A stretch of DNA of 47,720 nt, taken from Roseibium album. Lineage in GTDB: Bacteria; Pseudomonadota; Alphaproteobacteria; Rhizobiales; Stappiaceae. How positions within the stretch are numbered: the first letter of the stretch is position 1; the number at the start of each line of letters is the position of its first letter. The translations under genes were made by a program, and so were the position numbers. Shown one piece after another: positions 8,469 to 17,056 of this stretch. The stretch is taken from the NCBI GenBank assembly GCA_001404055.1, contig CXTY01000010.1:1-47720 (forward strand), given 5' to 3'. Under the pieces are notes generated by a model that was not told where the DNA came from, did not search any database, and saw nothing but the letters and a program-made list of their open reading frames with translations.

Positions 8469-9872
8469 CTATTGGTCTGCGTTGTCGCTACGGGCAACTG
8501 ATGGGTTCGCGGTGGTGTCACCAGCATTCAACGGCTGAACGAGCAGCCCCTCACCAGCCTCCGGAATTCTGGTGGTCAGAAGTACATCGCCAGGTTCAAG
8601 TCCGCCCTTCACCAGTATGAAGCCTTCATCGATTGCAAGGGATTTCACCTCACGCGGTTCCAGACGGCCATCCTTGACCACATAAACCGTTCCTTCCCCG
8701 TAGAAGGCCGTTTCAGGAATACGAAAGCTGTCTGGGTAAGTCTGGTCCTGGAGGGATACTTCTACAAATGCCCCCGGACGAAGCGCCACGTCGGCCTTGG
8801 AACTGTCGATCGATGCGATCAGGTCAACACCGCCCCGCGTGCTGGCAACATCTGCCCCGATCCGGCTGACAATTGCTGGATAGACCACGGGCGTGTTGCC
8901 CAAAAACCAGGTGACTTCAACCGGTCGCCCGACAACGGTTCCGCTATCAGCCAGCAACCGTCCATATTGATTGTCGGAGAGCGTGAAACGAACTTCGAAC
9001 TCATCGCTGGCAAAGAGCGAAACAACGGCATCGTTGACGCTGACCAACCGACCAAGTTCAGCGGCCTCGGAGCGCACAATGGCATCAAACGGGGCTCTCA
9101 AAATGGTGTTATCCAACTGGCGATGTGCATTTTGAAGGCGCCACTCCAGGCGATTGATCGCAGCAGTCTGTTGCACGACCTTCGCTTCTTCCAGCGCCAA
9201 CGTGTTTTGTGTCTGTTCCTGTGCTTGCTGTCTTTGTGACACAAGAAGTTTGCGATCATCGACGGTACGTTCTGTGACCGCCCCTCTTCCGAGCAAGTCT
9301 TCTGCCCGTTTCAGATCTCGCTCTGCAAACTCCAGCTGCTCCTTGACGCGCACGACATTGGCTTTTTCCAGTTCAACGCGGCCTTGGCTTTCAACAAGGG
9401 CTGCACGCGCCTCAGCCAGGTTGGCCTCTGCTTCGGTAACCGCACCGAGATAATCGAAGCGGTCGATTGCGACCAGTACATCTCCTTCGGAAAGCTGGCC
9501 GCCAGCTTTCAAGTTTGGATGAACCTCAATAACTTCGCCGCCAACCAGGGCACGAAGTTCGACTTCTCGACCTGCTGTCGTCTCGCCGAAAACATTTATA
9601 TCGGGAGCAAAATCGCCCGTCGTCACCGCGACGGTTTCCACCGCGTAACTTTGTTCCTGGATAGGACGTTTGGCAACTTCCGGCTTCGAAGCGACCAGAT
9701 TGTTCATTCCCTTCACGGCGCCAAACAGAATGGCAAAGGCAAGCAATGCCTGCAGCGCCGCTTTCAGGACAAGCTTAAGACGCCGAAACGGCTCAGGCGG
9801 TCGCATGTCAGCGGGAGCTAGCACTTCGGAGACCGGTTTTGATCCGGTTTCTGTCTGTAAAGACTGCAACAT
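8469..9872 (-). CDS. RND efflux periplasmic adaptor subunit (HlyD/MFP family)
   Basis: A 467-aa membrane fusion protein that links the RND pump to an outer-membrane channel. The order of parts is visible: cytoplasmic N-terminus with a single membrane anchor (about residues 35-54), then a lipoyl half-motif (VGGEVIEVHPNLKAGGQLSEGDVLVAID), a long alpha-helical hairpin coiled coil rich in Glu, Ala and Gln (about residues 140-245), the second lipoyl half (NTILRAPFDAIVRSEAAELGRLV) and beta-barrel/membrane-proximal domains ending near residue 450. It is translated just ahead of the permease, 10 nt apart, so the two form an operon. A 24-bp inverted repeat lies 49 nt upstream of the start codon and may be its operator. 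Confidence 0.92.
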   Translation of the reverse strand: MLQSLQTETGSKPVSEVLAPADMRPPEPFRRLKLVLKAALQALLAFAILFGAVKGMNNLVASKPEVAKRPIQEQSYAVETVAVTTGDFAPDINVFGETTAGREVELRALVGGEVIEVHPNLKAGGQLSEGDVLVAIDRFDYLGAVTEAEANLAEARAALVESQGRVELEKANVVRVKEQLEFAERDLKRAEDLLGRGAVTERTVDDRKLLVSQRQQAQEQTQNTLALEEAKVVQQTAAINRLEWRLQNAHRQLDNTILRAPFDAIVRSEAAELGRLVSVNDAVVSLFASDEFEVRFTLSDNQYGRLLADSGTVVGRPVEVTWFLGNTPVVYPAIVSRIGADVASTRGGVDLIASIDSSKADVALRPGAFVEVSLQDQTYPDSFRIPETAFYGEGTVYVVKDGRLEPREVKSLAIDEGFILVKGGLEPGDVLLTTRIPEAGEGLLVQPLNAGDTTANPSVARSDNADQ

Positions 9873-9920
9873 TTCAGCTCACCACGGCCCTTAGCTCTTA
9901 GATCCGGGACTTTCCCAGTA

Positions 9921-9944
9921 TCGCGAGGAGTATCATCCTCGCGA
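9921..9944. promoter_or_regulatory. Perfect inverted repeat upstream of the efflux operon
   Basis: Arms TCGCGAGGA and TCCTCGCGA (9 bp, perfect) are separated by GTATCA. It lies between the end of hslO and the adaptor start, on the transcription path of both. There is no T-tract after the stem on the minus strand, so a rho-independent terminator is unlikely; a regulator operator (TetR/MarR type) or a leader hairpin fits better. That role is inferred. Confidence 0.5.
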
Positions 9945-10049
9945 CAACGAATTTGGCCTCGAATAGTCCTGACGAACGCGATTAGCACGCTGATTATTGT
10001 AACAGAGTGTATCTCAGAGTCCGTGCACACGTTTTACGCTCACGTGAAT

Positions 10050-11024
10050 TCAGGAATTGAACTCATATTTGGAGCTGCAAAAATCGCAGCTAACCACGAT
10101 TTTTCCGTCGATGGTCACTTGCCTGACTTCCTCTTCGGTGAAGTTCGACAAAACGCTTTCAATCTTATCGCGCGAACAGCGGCACTTGTCCGAGACAGAC
10201 TGCGGCTCAAACAAGCGGACACCCCGTTCGTGGAACAGCCGGAACAGCAGCATTTCGACACTGACTTCCGGATCAGTCAATTCCACATCCTTGACGGTAT
10301 CGACAAGCACCTTGGCTTCAACCCATGCATCATCTTCGTCGATTTCATGCGGCAATGTACCTTCCGGCGCATCGCCCGGATCGATATCCGCCTGCGCCAT
10401 GCGCTCTGGCGACTCGGGCAGAAACTGCACCATGATGCCACCTGCGGTCCAGGACCTGGCAGGAGCCTCACCTTCTTCACGTGTGAAGAGTTCGCCGACA
10501 GCAAGACGTACTTCGGTCGGTATCTGCTCGGAGCGGTCGAAATAGCGCCTAGCAACGTCTTCCAGTGACACACCGTCCAGTTCGACCAAGCCTTGATAGC
10601 GCTGCATGTGCTTACCCTGATCGATGGTCATCGCGAGGTGACCATGACCGAGCAACGCTTCTGGCGTTGCATTGCCAGCTTCCATCAGCGCTTCAACGCG
10701 TTCATCATCGAATGTCGCGCAAGCCCTGATCGCATCGGGAGATGCGAAGTCAACCACGAGCATCGACACCGGCCCGTCTGTCTGTGTCTGCAACGTAAAC
10801 CGACCGTCGAACTTCAAGGAAGTACCGAGCAGGCTCGTCAGGACAATCGCCTCTGCAAGTAGCCGGGATACGGGCTCTGGATAAGCGTGGCGGTTTAGAA
10901 TTTCGTCAAGCATCGGGCCGAGCGCAACGGCTCGGCCACGCACATCAAGGCCTTCCACGGCGAAGGGCCGGACAGCGTCCAGCCCTGCGGGCGTAATACC
11001 CAGTTCATCAAGATTTAGTGCCAC
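10050..11024 (-). CDS. hslO: Hsp33 redox-regulated chaperone
   Basis: A 324-aa cytoplasmic holdase activated by oxidative unfolding. The C-terminal redox switch is complete: Cys281-x-Cys283 (KCRCSRD) and Cys313-x-x-Cys316 (SCDFCSSKYEF), which bind Zn in the reduced state. The N-terminal domain carries the family pattern LLAEAIVLTSLLGTSLKFDGRFTLQTQTDGPVS in separate blocks, and GHGHLAMTIDQG. The start is GTG, 12 nt after the argF stop codon, so it is the last gene of an argD-argF-hslO operon, an order commonly seen in alphaproteobacteria. Coupling of arginine synthesis and a stress chaperone in one transcript is conserved context rather than a functional link I can show. Confidence 0.95.
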   Translation of the reverse strand: MALNLDELGITPAGLDAVRPFAVEGLDVRGRAVALGPMLDEILNRHAYPEPVSRLLAEAIVLTSLLGTSLKFDGRFTLQTQTDGPVSMLVVDFASPDAIRACATFDDERVEALMEAGNATPEALLGHGHLAMTIDQGKHMQRYQGLVELDGVSLEDVARRYFDRSEQIPTEVRLAVGELFTREEGEAPARSWTAGGIMVQFLPESPERMAQADIDPGDAPEGTLPHEIDEDDAWVEAKVLVDTVKDVELTDPEVSVEMLLFRLFHERGVRLFEPQSVSDKCRCSRDKIESVLSNFTEEEVRQVTIDGKIVVSCDFCSSKYEFNS

Positions 11025-11036
11025 CTTGGCTTCGCC

Positions 11037-11966
11037 TTAACTTTCGCCGAAACACCAGGCCAGGATGCCTTTCTGGGCATGGAGCCGGTTTTCAGCTTCA
11101 TCAAACACAACAGAATTGGGACCGTCCATGACTTCCGAAGTGACTTCCTCGCCCCGGTGAGCCGGCAGACAGTGCATGAACAGGGCATCCTTGTTCGCTT
11201 CCGCCATCAGTCGCTCATTCACCTGGTAAGCGCTCAGAAGGTTGTGACGCGTTACTGCATCATCGTCCCCCATGGACACCCAGCAATCGGTGACGACACA
11301 GTCAGTCCCCTTGACCGCCTCATATGGGTCTGTTGTCACCAGAATGGAACCACCTTTGGCACGCGCAATGTCAATCAGGTCTTGCGGCGGTGCCAATTCG
11401 CCCGGCGTTGCAATGCGCAATTCGAAGTCAAAACGAGGTGCGGCGTGGACCCAGGATGCCAGAACATTGTTGTTGTCACCTGTCCAGGCTACGCTTTTTC
11501 CGGCCACCGATCCGCGGTGTTCTTCGAACGTCATCAAATCGGCCATGATCTGGCACGGATGTGAAACCTTGGTCAGACCGTTAATGACCGGAACCGTAGC
11601 GTTTTCAGCAAGTTCCTTCAGTTCATTATGGTCGAGAATGCGGATCATGATCGCGTCGACAAAACGTGACAGAACACGCGCAGTGTCCGCAATGGTTTCT
11701 CCGCGTCCGAGCTGCATTTCAGCACCGGTCAGCATGAGGGTTTCGCCACCCAGTTCGCGCATTCCGACATCAAAAGAAATTCGCGTACGGGTAGAGGGTT
11801 GCTCAAAAATCATCGCAAGGATTTTACCCGCAAGCGGTCCTTTGCCAGGATGTACCCCATTGCGGGTCGCCTTGATCTTTTTGCCTGTCTCCAGAATTTC
11901 GCGCAGCTCGTCGCCTTCAAATTCCGTGAGGTCGAGAAAATTCCGATAGGTTCCGTTGGCGGTCAT
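11037..11966 (-). CDS. argF: Ornithine carbamoyltransferase
   Basis: A 309-aa cytoplasmic enzyme that makes citrulline from ornithine and carbamoyl phosphate in arginine synthesis. The carbamoyl-phosphate-binding motif STRTR is at residues 58-62 within [15 protein letters not shown]. The carbamoyl-phosphate loop HPCQ ([12 protein letters not shown]) and the ornithine-binding [11 protein letters not shown] are present. The length is typical of anabolic OTCases. The start ATG overlaps the argD stop codon (ATGA), which points to translational coupling. The next gene, hslO, begins 12 nt downstream. Confidence 0.97.
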   Translation of the reverse strand: MTANGTYRNFLDLTEFEGDELREILETGKKIKATRNGVHPGKGPLAGKILAMIFEQPSTRTRISFDVGMRELGGETLMLTGAEMQLGRGETIADTARVLSRFVDAIMIRILDHNELKELAENATVPVINGLTKVSHPCQIMADLMTFEEHRGSVAGKSVAWTGDNNNVLASWVHAAPRFDFELRIATPGELAPPQDLIDIARAKGGSILVTTDPYEAVKGTDCVVTDCWVSMGDDDAVTRHNLLSAYQVNERLMAEANKDALFMHCLPAHRGEEVTSEVMDGPNSVVFDEAENRLHAQKGILAWCFGES

Positions 11967-13162
11967 TCGGCCGCTCCTTCCACCAATTTCTCCTCAACTG
12001 CGATTGCGGCCTGCTCCAGGCGCTCAACGGCAATTGCTATTTCATCATCTGTCATGGTCAGTGGCGGCATGACACGCACGACGTTGTCGCCGGCAGGTAC
12101 TGCCAACAGTCCGGCGTCATAGGCTGCGGCCACGTATTCAGCAGCAGGAACAACGCACTTGATGCCAAGCATCAAACCATTCCCGCGAACTTGCTCCAGA
12201 ACCTTCGGATGACTGTCTACCAGTCCGGCCAGTTTCTGTTTCAGGTTGAGACCCTTTTTCTGGACGTCCTCTAGAAAGCCGTCACCCAAAACAACATCCA
12301 GAACTGCGTTGCCGACGGCCATTGCCAGCGGATTGCCACCGAACGTCGTGCCATGGGTCCCGGGAGACAGGGCCTTTGCCGTCTCTTCGGTTGCCAGACA
12401 GGCTCCCATCGGGAACCCACCGCCAATTCCCTTGGCTACAGCCATAATGTCTGGCTCAACGCCACTCCATTGATGTGCAAAGAGCTTGCCCGTTCTGCCA
12501 ACACCAGTCTGGATTTCGTCGAAGATCAGCAAAATGCCGTTTTCGTCACACAGCTTGCGTAATGCCCGCAGATATTCCGTAGGAATTTCTCGGATACCGC
12601 CTTCGCCTTGAATTGGTTCGATTGCAAGCGCTGCGGTTTGAGGGCCTATCACGGCCTTCAAGGCTTCCAGGTCACCGGTCGGAACCTGATCGAAACCAGG
12701 TGCTTTCGGCCCGAACCCTTCCAGGTATTTTTCCTGTCCGCCGGCAGCAATGGTGCCAAGCGTCCGGCCATGGAAAGCACCTTCGAAGGTGACGATATGA
12801 AACCGCTCAGGAGCGCCATTGTCGTAGTGGTAACGACGTGCGCATTTTATCGCGGCTTCCATAGCTTCCGCGCCGGAATTCACAAACAGAACCTTGTCGG
12901 CGAACGTCGTTTCCGACAGACGCTTGGCCAGTCTTTCGCCTTCAGGCGTCTGGTGCAGGTTGGAGACATGCCAAAGCTTGCCTGCCTGCTCCTGAAGTGC
13001 GCTTACCAGGTGCGGATGAGAATGTCCGAGAGAGTTCACTGCGATGCCGGAGCCGCAATCGAGGAATCGTCGGCCGTCTTTCGTAACAAGCCAGACACCT
13101 TCCCCATGATCGAATGCGAGTTTCGATCTTGCGTAATTTCCGAACAGTGCAGTCGCGGACAT
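11963..13162 (-). CDS. argD: Acetylornithine aminotransferase
   Basis: A 399-aa class-III PLP aminotransferase that converts N-acetylglutamate semialdehyde to N-acetylornithine; many homologues also act in lysine synthesis. The PLP-site blocks are in order: [18 protein letters not shown], the pyridine-stacking region around [12 protein letters not shown], the acidic motif [13 protein letters not shown], and the Schiff-base Lys in [15 protein letters not shown], followed by [13 protein letters not shown]. It is the first gene of the argD-argF-hslO operon. The leader upstream contains a short hairpin with 7-bp arms (TGCCGCC/GGCGGCA) about 100 nt before the start, role unknown. Confidence 0.96.
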   Translation of the reverse strand: MSATALFGNYARSKLAFDHGEGVWLVTKDGRRFLDCGSGIAVNSLGHSHPHLVSALQEQAGKLWHVSNLHQTPEGERLAKRLSETTFADKVLFVNSGAEAMEAAIKCARRYHYDNGAPERFHIVTFEGAFHGRTLGTIAAGGQEKYLEGFGPKAPGFDQVPTGDLEALKAVIGPQTAALAIEPIQGEGGIREIPTEYLRALRKLCDENGILLIFDEIQTGVGRTGKLFAHQWSGVEPDIMAVAKGIGGGFPMGACLATEETAKALSPGTHGTTFGGNPLAMAVGNAVLDVVLGDGFLEDVQKKGLNLKQKLAGLVDSHPKVLEQVRGNGLMLGIKCVVPAAEYVAAAYDAGLLAVPAGDNVVRVMPPLTMTDDEIAIAVERLEQAAIAVEEKLVEGAAE

Positions 13163-13293
13163 AACCTCTTATTTCCTCTTTGAGCGCCCGTCCCACAAAA
13201 GGCCATTCCTTTTTGCAGGATGTCTCTTCAAATCAGAGCAGACGGGCAGAAACGCAACATGCCGCCCTGAAGAGGCGGCACGTCGCGGCTTTC

Positions 13294-13302
13294 TTATACA
13301 CT
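13294..13302 (+). promoter_or_regulatory. DnaA-box-like site upstream of gcrA
   Basis: TTATACACT differs from the consensus TTATNCACA at the last base only. In Caulobacter DnaA activates gcrA transcription, so the location is suggestive. A single 9-mer with a mismatch is weak evidence. Confidence 0.25.
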
Positions 13303-13440
13303 GTCAATACCATCGCCTGTCAATGGACATGGCCCGGATCGACAGAAGCGCCAATTCACAAATCCCTAAGGGAGCACGCTATATTTGGGGAAAAGTCGCT
13401 TCATCCCCAACTGGTTTGGGCACAATGGTTGCCTCATAAA

Positions 13441-13455
13441 TTAACGTTATTGTAA
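13441..13455 (+). promoter_or_regulatory. CtrA-box-like site upstream of gcrA
   Basis: TTAACGTTATTGTAA matches the CtrA pattern TTAA-N7-TTAA with one mismatch (GTAA). In Caulobacter, CtrA represses gcrA. The site lies about 135 nt before the gcrA start codon. Assignment is by pattern and context only. Confidence 0.35.
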
Positions 13456-13588
13456 CCTATCGCTAAGCAAACACGAGATCTCGTAAGGCAGGCTGTCGAG
13501 AGCCACTATATATGCCACAGCGCGCCACTGGCGCATGCTTAACACGAGATTAGAGGCCGGCAAACGGTCAAAACTTGAAGGTGCGGCA

Positions 13589-14125
13589 ATGAGTTGGACA
13601 AACGAACGAGTTGAGCTTCTCAAAAAGCTTTGGGGTGACGGCTTGAGCGCGAGCCAGATTGCTGGTGAACTTGGCGGCGTCACACGCAACGCTGTCATCG
13701 GCAAGGTGCATCGACTGGGCCTTTCAGGCCGCGCGAAGTCAACTTCGACCAGCGCAAAACCACGGCGCCCACGGACCAGTACGGTTTCAAATAGCCCGGT
13801 TCCTAAAAAGCCAACGCCGCAACCGCAGACCTTCGGTGCGACAGCACTTAAGGCCGATATCTCACCAGTGTCGATTATTGAAGCCAAACCTGCGCTGGAA
13901 CCAATCGCTGAGCTGGTTGTACCAATTTCGCAGCGCGCCAGCATTCTGACGCTGACCGAACGCACCTGCAAATGGCCTATTGGCGACCCCGCAACGGACA
14001 ATTTCTATTTCTGCGGCCGTCAGTCTGACCCAAGTGTTCCTTATTGCGCTCACCACTGTAAGGTTGCTTATCAGCCTGTTGCTGACCGCCGCCGCGACCG
14101 AAAGGTCGTTGCACGCGCTGGTTAA
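13589..14125 (+). CDS. gcrA: GcrA cell-cycle regulator
   Basis: A 178-aa member of the GcrA family, an alphaproteobacterial sigma70-associated transcription factor that acts with CcrM methylation to time cell-cycle genes. The N-terminus is diagnostic: MSWTNERVELLKKLW, then GLSASQIAGELGGVTRNAVIGKVHR, the helix-turn-helix region. The middle (residues about 45-125) is a low-complexity linker rich in Ser, Thr, Pro and Lys. The C-terminal part TERTCKWPIGDPAT...FCGRQ...YCAHHCKVAYQP holds conserved Cys/His and is the sigma-contacting region in the family. The ATG chosen has AAGGTG upstream; an earlier in-frame start would add 18 unrelated residues. A strong terminator follows. Confidence 0.95.
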   Translation: MSWTNERVELLKKLWGDGLSASQIAGELGGVTRNAVIGKVHRLGLSGRAKSTSTSAKPRRPRTSTVSNSPVPKKPTPQPQTFGATALKADISPVSIIEAKPALEPIAELVVPISQRASILTLTERTCKWPIGDPATDNFYFCGRQSDPSVPYCAHHCKVAYQPVADRRRDRKVVARAG

Positions 14126-14147
14126 GCTTTCCTAATAAGTTGTTGCA

Positions 14148-14177
14148 TACCCGGCTGGATTCAGCCGGGTATTTTTT
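14148..14177 (+). terminator. Rho-independent terminator of gcrA
   Basis: A 10-bp perfect stem (TACCCGGCTG / CAGCCGGGTA) with loop GATT is followed by six T. It sits 23 nt after the gcrA stop codon. Confidence 0.92.
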
Positions 14178-14377
14178 GCGCCTGTTTACCCTAACTGGCA
14201 AAAATGGGGCGTTTCGCGACGGTAGATGCCGTTGTGTGACCGACATTACAGATAATCACCCCCGTTTTCTCAAACCTGTAGCTATCGCGAGACGGACTGT
14301 TACGATGTGAATTCGATGTCCTCTCAGGGCCTGGCAACCATCAACTGTCCAGGTCAGCAAACAGTTAGAGGAAGCAC

Positions 14378-16030
14378 ATGAAACATCTGCGAGTACTCAC
14401 GGCGACCACGGCCCTGGCTTTTGGATTGACTTTTTCCGGTGTCAGTCAGGCTGAGCCAACATCAATGTTCATTCTCGATGCATCCGGATCCATGTGGGGC
14501 CGACTGGATGACGGACAGGCGAAGATCTCTGTAGCACGGGAGGTCATGGGCGACCTGACCGCCCGATTGCCCTCCTCGGTAAACGCCGGTTTGATCGCCT
14601 ATGGCCATCGCCGGAAAGGCGATTGTACCGACATCGAATTGGTTCATCCGGTGAGCGCTGGTGGTGGCAGCGCGATCAGTGCCAGGCTTTCTTCTTTGGT
14701 TCCGCGCGGCAAGACCCCGATAACTGAGGCGCTGCGCCTTGCAGCCAATTCGCTGACCGGGAAGGAAGATGATCGTACCATTGTCCTTGTCAGCGATGGA
14801 ATAGAAACCTGTAGTGGAGATCCATGCGCGCTCGCAGAAGCCCTGCACAACTCCGACGCAGGCCTCAAGATTCATGTCGTTGGATATGGCGTTGATGCAA
14901 CCGCTCAAAAACAACTGCAATGCGTCGCGGAAAAAGGTGGCGGCGCTTATTTCAGGGCGGATGACACCACAGGGCTGTCAAGCGCCCTCACCCAGGTGGC
15001 CGAGAGTATTACGACGCAGGAGACAATCATCGTCGAGGCACCTGTTGTCGCAGAGGCGGCAGACACTATTCAGTTACAAATTGCGGGCCCCGGCACCATA
15101 AAACTGAAACTCGCGGATTGGGTGCAATTGCCCAAGTACTGGAAAATCACAAATCCAGAAACCGCGGAGGAAGTTGCAAAGGTCAGTGAGGCAAGCATTG
15201 CTGCCATGCCCGGCGCCTATCAGCTTGTCTGGCGTCATTTGGAGCATGGAGCGCATGAAGTCACCCTGCCTGAAGTTGTGGAAGTTACCTCGGGTGAAAC
15301 GACTGAAGTTTCCATCGACACAGGATTGCAGCTCGTTCCGCCTCAGGGAGAAAAACGCCCCTATTACTGGCAGCTGTTGACGAATGACGGCGATCTGGAA
15401 AACGGCTACCGGAAACGGGAACCAGCCGCCTGGTACTCAGTCTGGGAAGCTGTTCCGGTACCTGCTGGCGAGTACACATTGATCGTCAGGCAGAGTGAGC
15501 ATGACCATTCAGAGGTCAACCTCGGCAAAGTATCGCTTGAAAAGGGAGTGCTGACACAGGTCCCTCTGGATCAAGGCCTCAACCTTGCCTGGAACGACGC
15601 CTGGGACCGCATCTACTATCTGAAAGTCACTGACCAGGCCGGTAAGGAAACCAAATTCGATGGACGCGGCCCAGTTTTTCTAGCGCCCGGATCCTACAAG
15701 CTGGCGCTCAGATTGACCGAACACAATCATTCGGAAGCTGACTTCGGCACCATCACCGTTCCGGAAAAGGGCTTTGTGGATGCGAAGCTGACGTCAGGCA
15801 TCAAGTTTGACACCCAGATCCCCGGTGAGATCAAGATCACGGCGACAAACCTGGACACTGGTACCGAGAGCAGCGTCAGCTGGAGCGGTTCTTCAAACAA
15901 CCGGTGGCCGCCAATGCCACTTGGCCCGGGCCGTTATCGGTTTGACATGAAGATCAAGGGATCTACGTCCATGACGATCATACCGGAAGTATCGATCAAT
16001 CCCGGCCAGTTCATAACGGCGAAGATGTGA
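14378..16030 (+). CDS. Exported von Willebrand factor A domain protein with C-terminal beta repeats
   Basis: A 550-aa protein with a Sec signal peptide (cleavage near residue 25, SQA-EPT). Residues about 28-210 form a VWA domain with a complete MIDAS: Asp34-x-Ser36-x-Ser38 (DASGS), Thr113 (GKTPITEAL) and Asp140 (VLVSDG). Four Cys (83, 145, 150, 182) in this part suggest disulfides. The C-terminal part holds about four related modules of 75-84 residues whose starts read PGAYQL (278), AGEYTL (363), PGSYKL (437) and PGRYRF (517). The first three continue with a conserved His cluster (RHLEHGAHE, RQSEHDHSE, RLTEHNHSE). It is likely a periplasmic or surface adhesion or assembly protein with Mg-dependent ligand binding (family knowledge); ligand unknown. 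Its own promoter should lie in the 200 nt after the gcrA terminator. Confidence 0.85.
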   Translation: MKHLRVLTATTALAFGLTFSGVSQAEPTSMFILDASGSMWGRLDDGQAKISVAREVMGDLTARLPSSVNAGLIAYGHRRKGDCTDIELVHPVSAGGGSAISARLSSLVPRGKTPITEALRLAANSLTGKEDDRTIVLVSDGIETCSGDPCALAEALHNSDAGLKIHVVGYGVDATAQKQLQCVAEKGGGAYFRADDTTGLSSALTQVAESITTQETIIVEAPVVAEAADTIQLQIAGPGTIKLKLADWVQLPKYWKITNPETAEEVAKVSEASIAAMPGAYQLVWRHLEHGAHEVTLPEVVEVTSGETTEVSIDTGLQLVPPQGEKRPYYWQLLTNDGDLENGYRKREPAAWYSVWEAVPVPAGEYTLIVRQSEHDHSEVNLGKVSLEKGVLTQVPLDQGLNLAWNDAWDRIYYLKVTDQAGKETKFDGRGPVFLAPGSYKLALRLTEHNHSEADFGTITVPEKGFVDAKLTSGIKFDTQIPGEIKITATNLDTGTESSVSWSGSSNNRWPPMPLGPGRYRFDMKIKGSTSMTIIPEVSINPGQFITAKM

Positions 16031-16041
16031 TAGGGCAGTTC

Positions 16042-16080
16042 GGAAATCCGCCAAATTTGATGGGTTTCCCGACAGTTGAC
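16042..16080 (+). repeat. 39-nt repeat, copy A (after the VWA gene)
   Basis: This segment matches the reverse complement of 16227-16265 at 31 of 39 positions by eye; the shared cores are TTTGATGGGTTT and AGTTGAC. It can fold on itself (GGAAATCC / GGGTTTCC). It starts 12 nt after the VWA stop codon, so it may serve as its terminator, although no clear T-run follows. With copy B it forms the ends of a 224-bp unit. Confidence 0.6.
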
Positions 16081-16103
16081 TAAGCTAGTCGCAAAACGCT
16101 GCC

Positions 16104-16125
16104 GTCCCGGCCTCCGAGCCGGGAC
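16104..16125. repeat. REP-like palindrome GTCCCGGC-N6-GCCGGGAC
   Basis: Perfect 8-bp arms flank a 6-nt loop (CTCCGA). The same arms, extended to GCCGTCCCGGC, occur again at 31918-31938 and a variant at 31967-31987. It lies between the two 39-nt inverted repeats in the convergent vwa/phoB gap. No T-run follows on either strand. Confidence 0.6.
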
Positions 16126-16226
16126 CACTTTAAACGAATAGAATTCACTATCTTTTTGGCAGGACCATTAGGCGCCAGGGATCCCGGATCTGCGTTTCAC
16201 TTCGTCCGGGAGGGCGTCGAAGGTGT

Positions 16227-16265
16227 GTCAACTAGCTGAAAACCCATCAAACTTGGTGGGTTTCT
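16227..16265 (-). repeat. 39-nt repeat, copy B (after phoB)
   Basis: Inverted partner of the repeat at 16042-16080. Read on the minus strand it folds as AAACCCA / TGGGTTT and lies 19 nt beyond the phoB stop codon, so it may act as the phoB terminator. Paired terminators and the ends of a miniature element are both possible. Confidence 0.6.
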
Positions 16266-16284
16266 CCAATTGACTTCAGATTGC

Positions 16285-16983
16285 TCAAGCAATCGCCGTG
16301 AACTGATCATTGAAGGCGTAACCTGCACCGCGCACCGTGCGTATCGGGTCCTTTGCCTTGCCTTTGTTGAGAGCCTTGCGAAGACGTCCGACGTGAACAT
16401 CCACGGTTCTCTCATCGACATAGACATCATGTCCCCAGACACTGTCCAGAAGCTGTTCTCTGGAAAACACACGCCCTGGCGAGGTCATCAGAAACTCCAG
16501 GAGACGGAACTCGGTCGGCCCCAGGTGAATTTCCTTGGCATTTCGCCGCACGCGATGGGTTTCCCGGTCCAGCTCGATATCGCCGGAACGCAACATCGTG
16601 GACACTGCCTCAGGGTTAGCCCGACGCAGCATGGCACGAATCCTGGCCATCAATTCCGGTACCGAAAACGGTTTGACGACGTAATCGTCGGCACCTGTTG
16701 ACAGGCCACGGATACGCTCGGCTTCCTCACCGCGCGCTGTCAGCATTATAACCGGGAGACGTTCGGTTTCCTCGCGTGCCCGTAGGCGCCTGCAAAGTTC
16801 TATCCCTGAAAGACCAGGCAGCATCCAATCCAAAAGCAAAAGGTCCGGGACACTTTCTTTCAGGCGGATTTCAGCGTCGTCACCACGCGCACAGACCTCA
16901 ACGGAGTAGCCTTCCGCTTCCAGATTGTATTTCAAAAGAAGGCTGATCGGTTCTTCGTCTTCGACGATAAGCACCTTCGGCAT
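16285..16983 (-). CDS. phoB: Phosphate regulon response regulator PhoB
   Basis: A 232-aa OmpR-family response regulator that activates phosphate-starvation genes when phosphorylated by PhoR. The receiver domain (residues 1-120) has the acidic pair in VLIVEDEEP, the phospho-acceptor Asp52 (LLLDWMLPGLSG), Thr in LTARGEE and the conserved Lys in DYVVKPFSV. The C-terminal winged helix (about 130-230) carries LTPTEF-type features (IHLGPTEFRLLEFLM, VFSREQLLDSVWG, RTVRGAGYAF). An upstream in-frame ATG adds 7 residues (MKSERKR) that precede the normal receiver start; the shorter start is preferred. It is the last gene of the pst-pho cluster, 73 nt after phoU. Confidence 0.96.
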   Translation of the reverse strand: MPKVLIVEDEEPISLLLKYNLEAEGYSVEVCARGDDAEIRLKESVPDLLLLDWMLPGLSGIELCRRLRAREETERLPVIMLTARGEEAERIRGLSTGADDYVVKPFSVPELMARIRAMLRRANPEAVSTMLRSGDIELDRETHRVRRNAKEIHLGPTEFRLLEFLMTSPGRVFSREQLLDSVWGHDVYVDERTVDVHVGRLRKALNKGKAKDPIRTVRGAGYAFNDQFTAIA

Positions 16984-17056
16984 ACGTTTACGCTCCGATT
17001 TCATCAGCCGGCATCGGTATACCGGCTGTCAGTTGTTTCCGCATTGATTGCAGCGG

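Larger units (their letters stand above)
13163..13588. other. Divergent promoter region argD / gcrA
   Basis: This 426-nt stretch has no protein-like frame. It carries a short hairpin (arms TGCCGCC/GGCGGCA at 13260-13280, loop 7 nt) on the argD side, a DnaA-box-like and a CtrA-box-like sequence on the gcrA side, and an AT-richer patch before gcrA. No GANTC (CcrM) site was seen by eye. Confidence 0.5.

Noticed and set aside
16104..16125. Palindrome as a rho-independent terminator
   Set aside because: No T-run follows on either strand, and the same palindrome recurs elsewhere, so a repeat family is the better reading.
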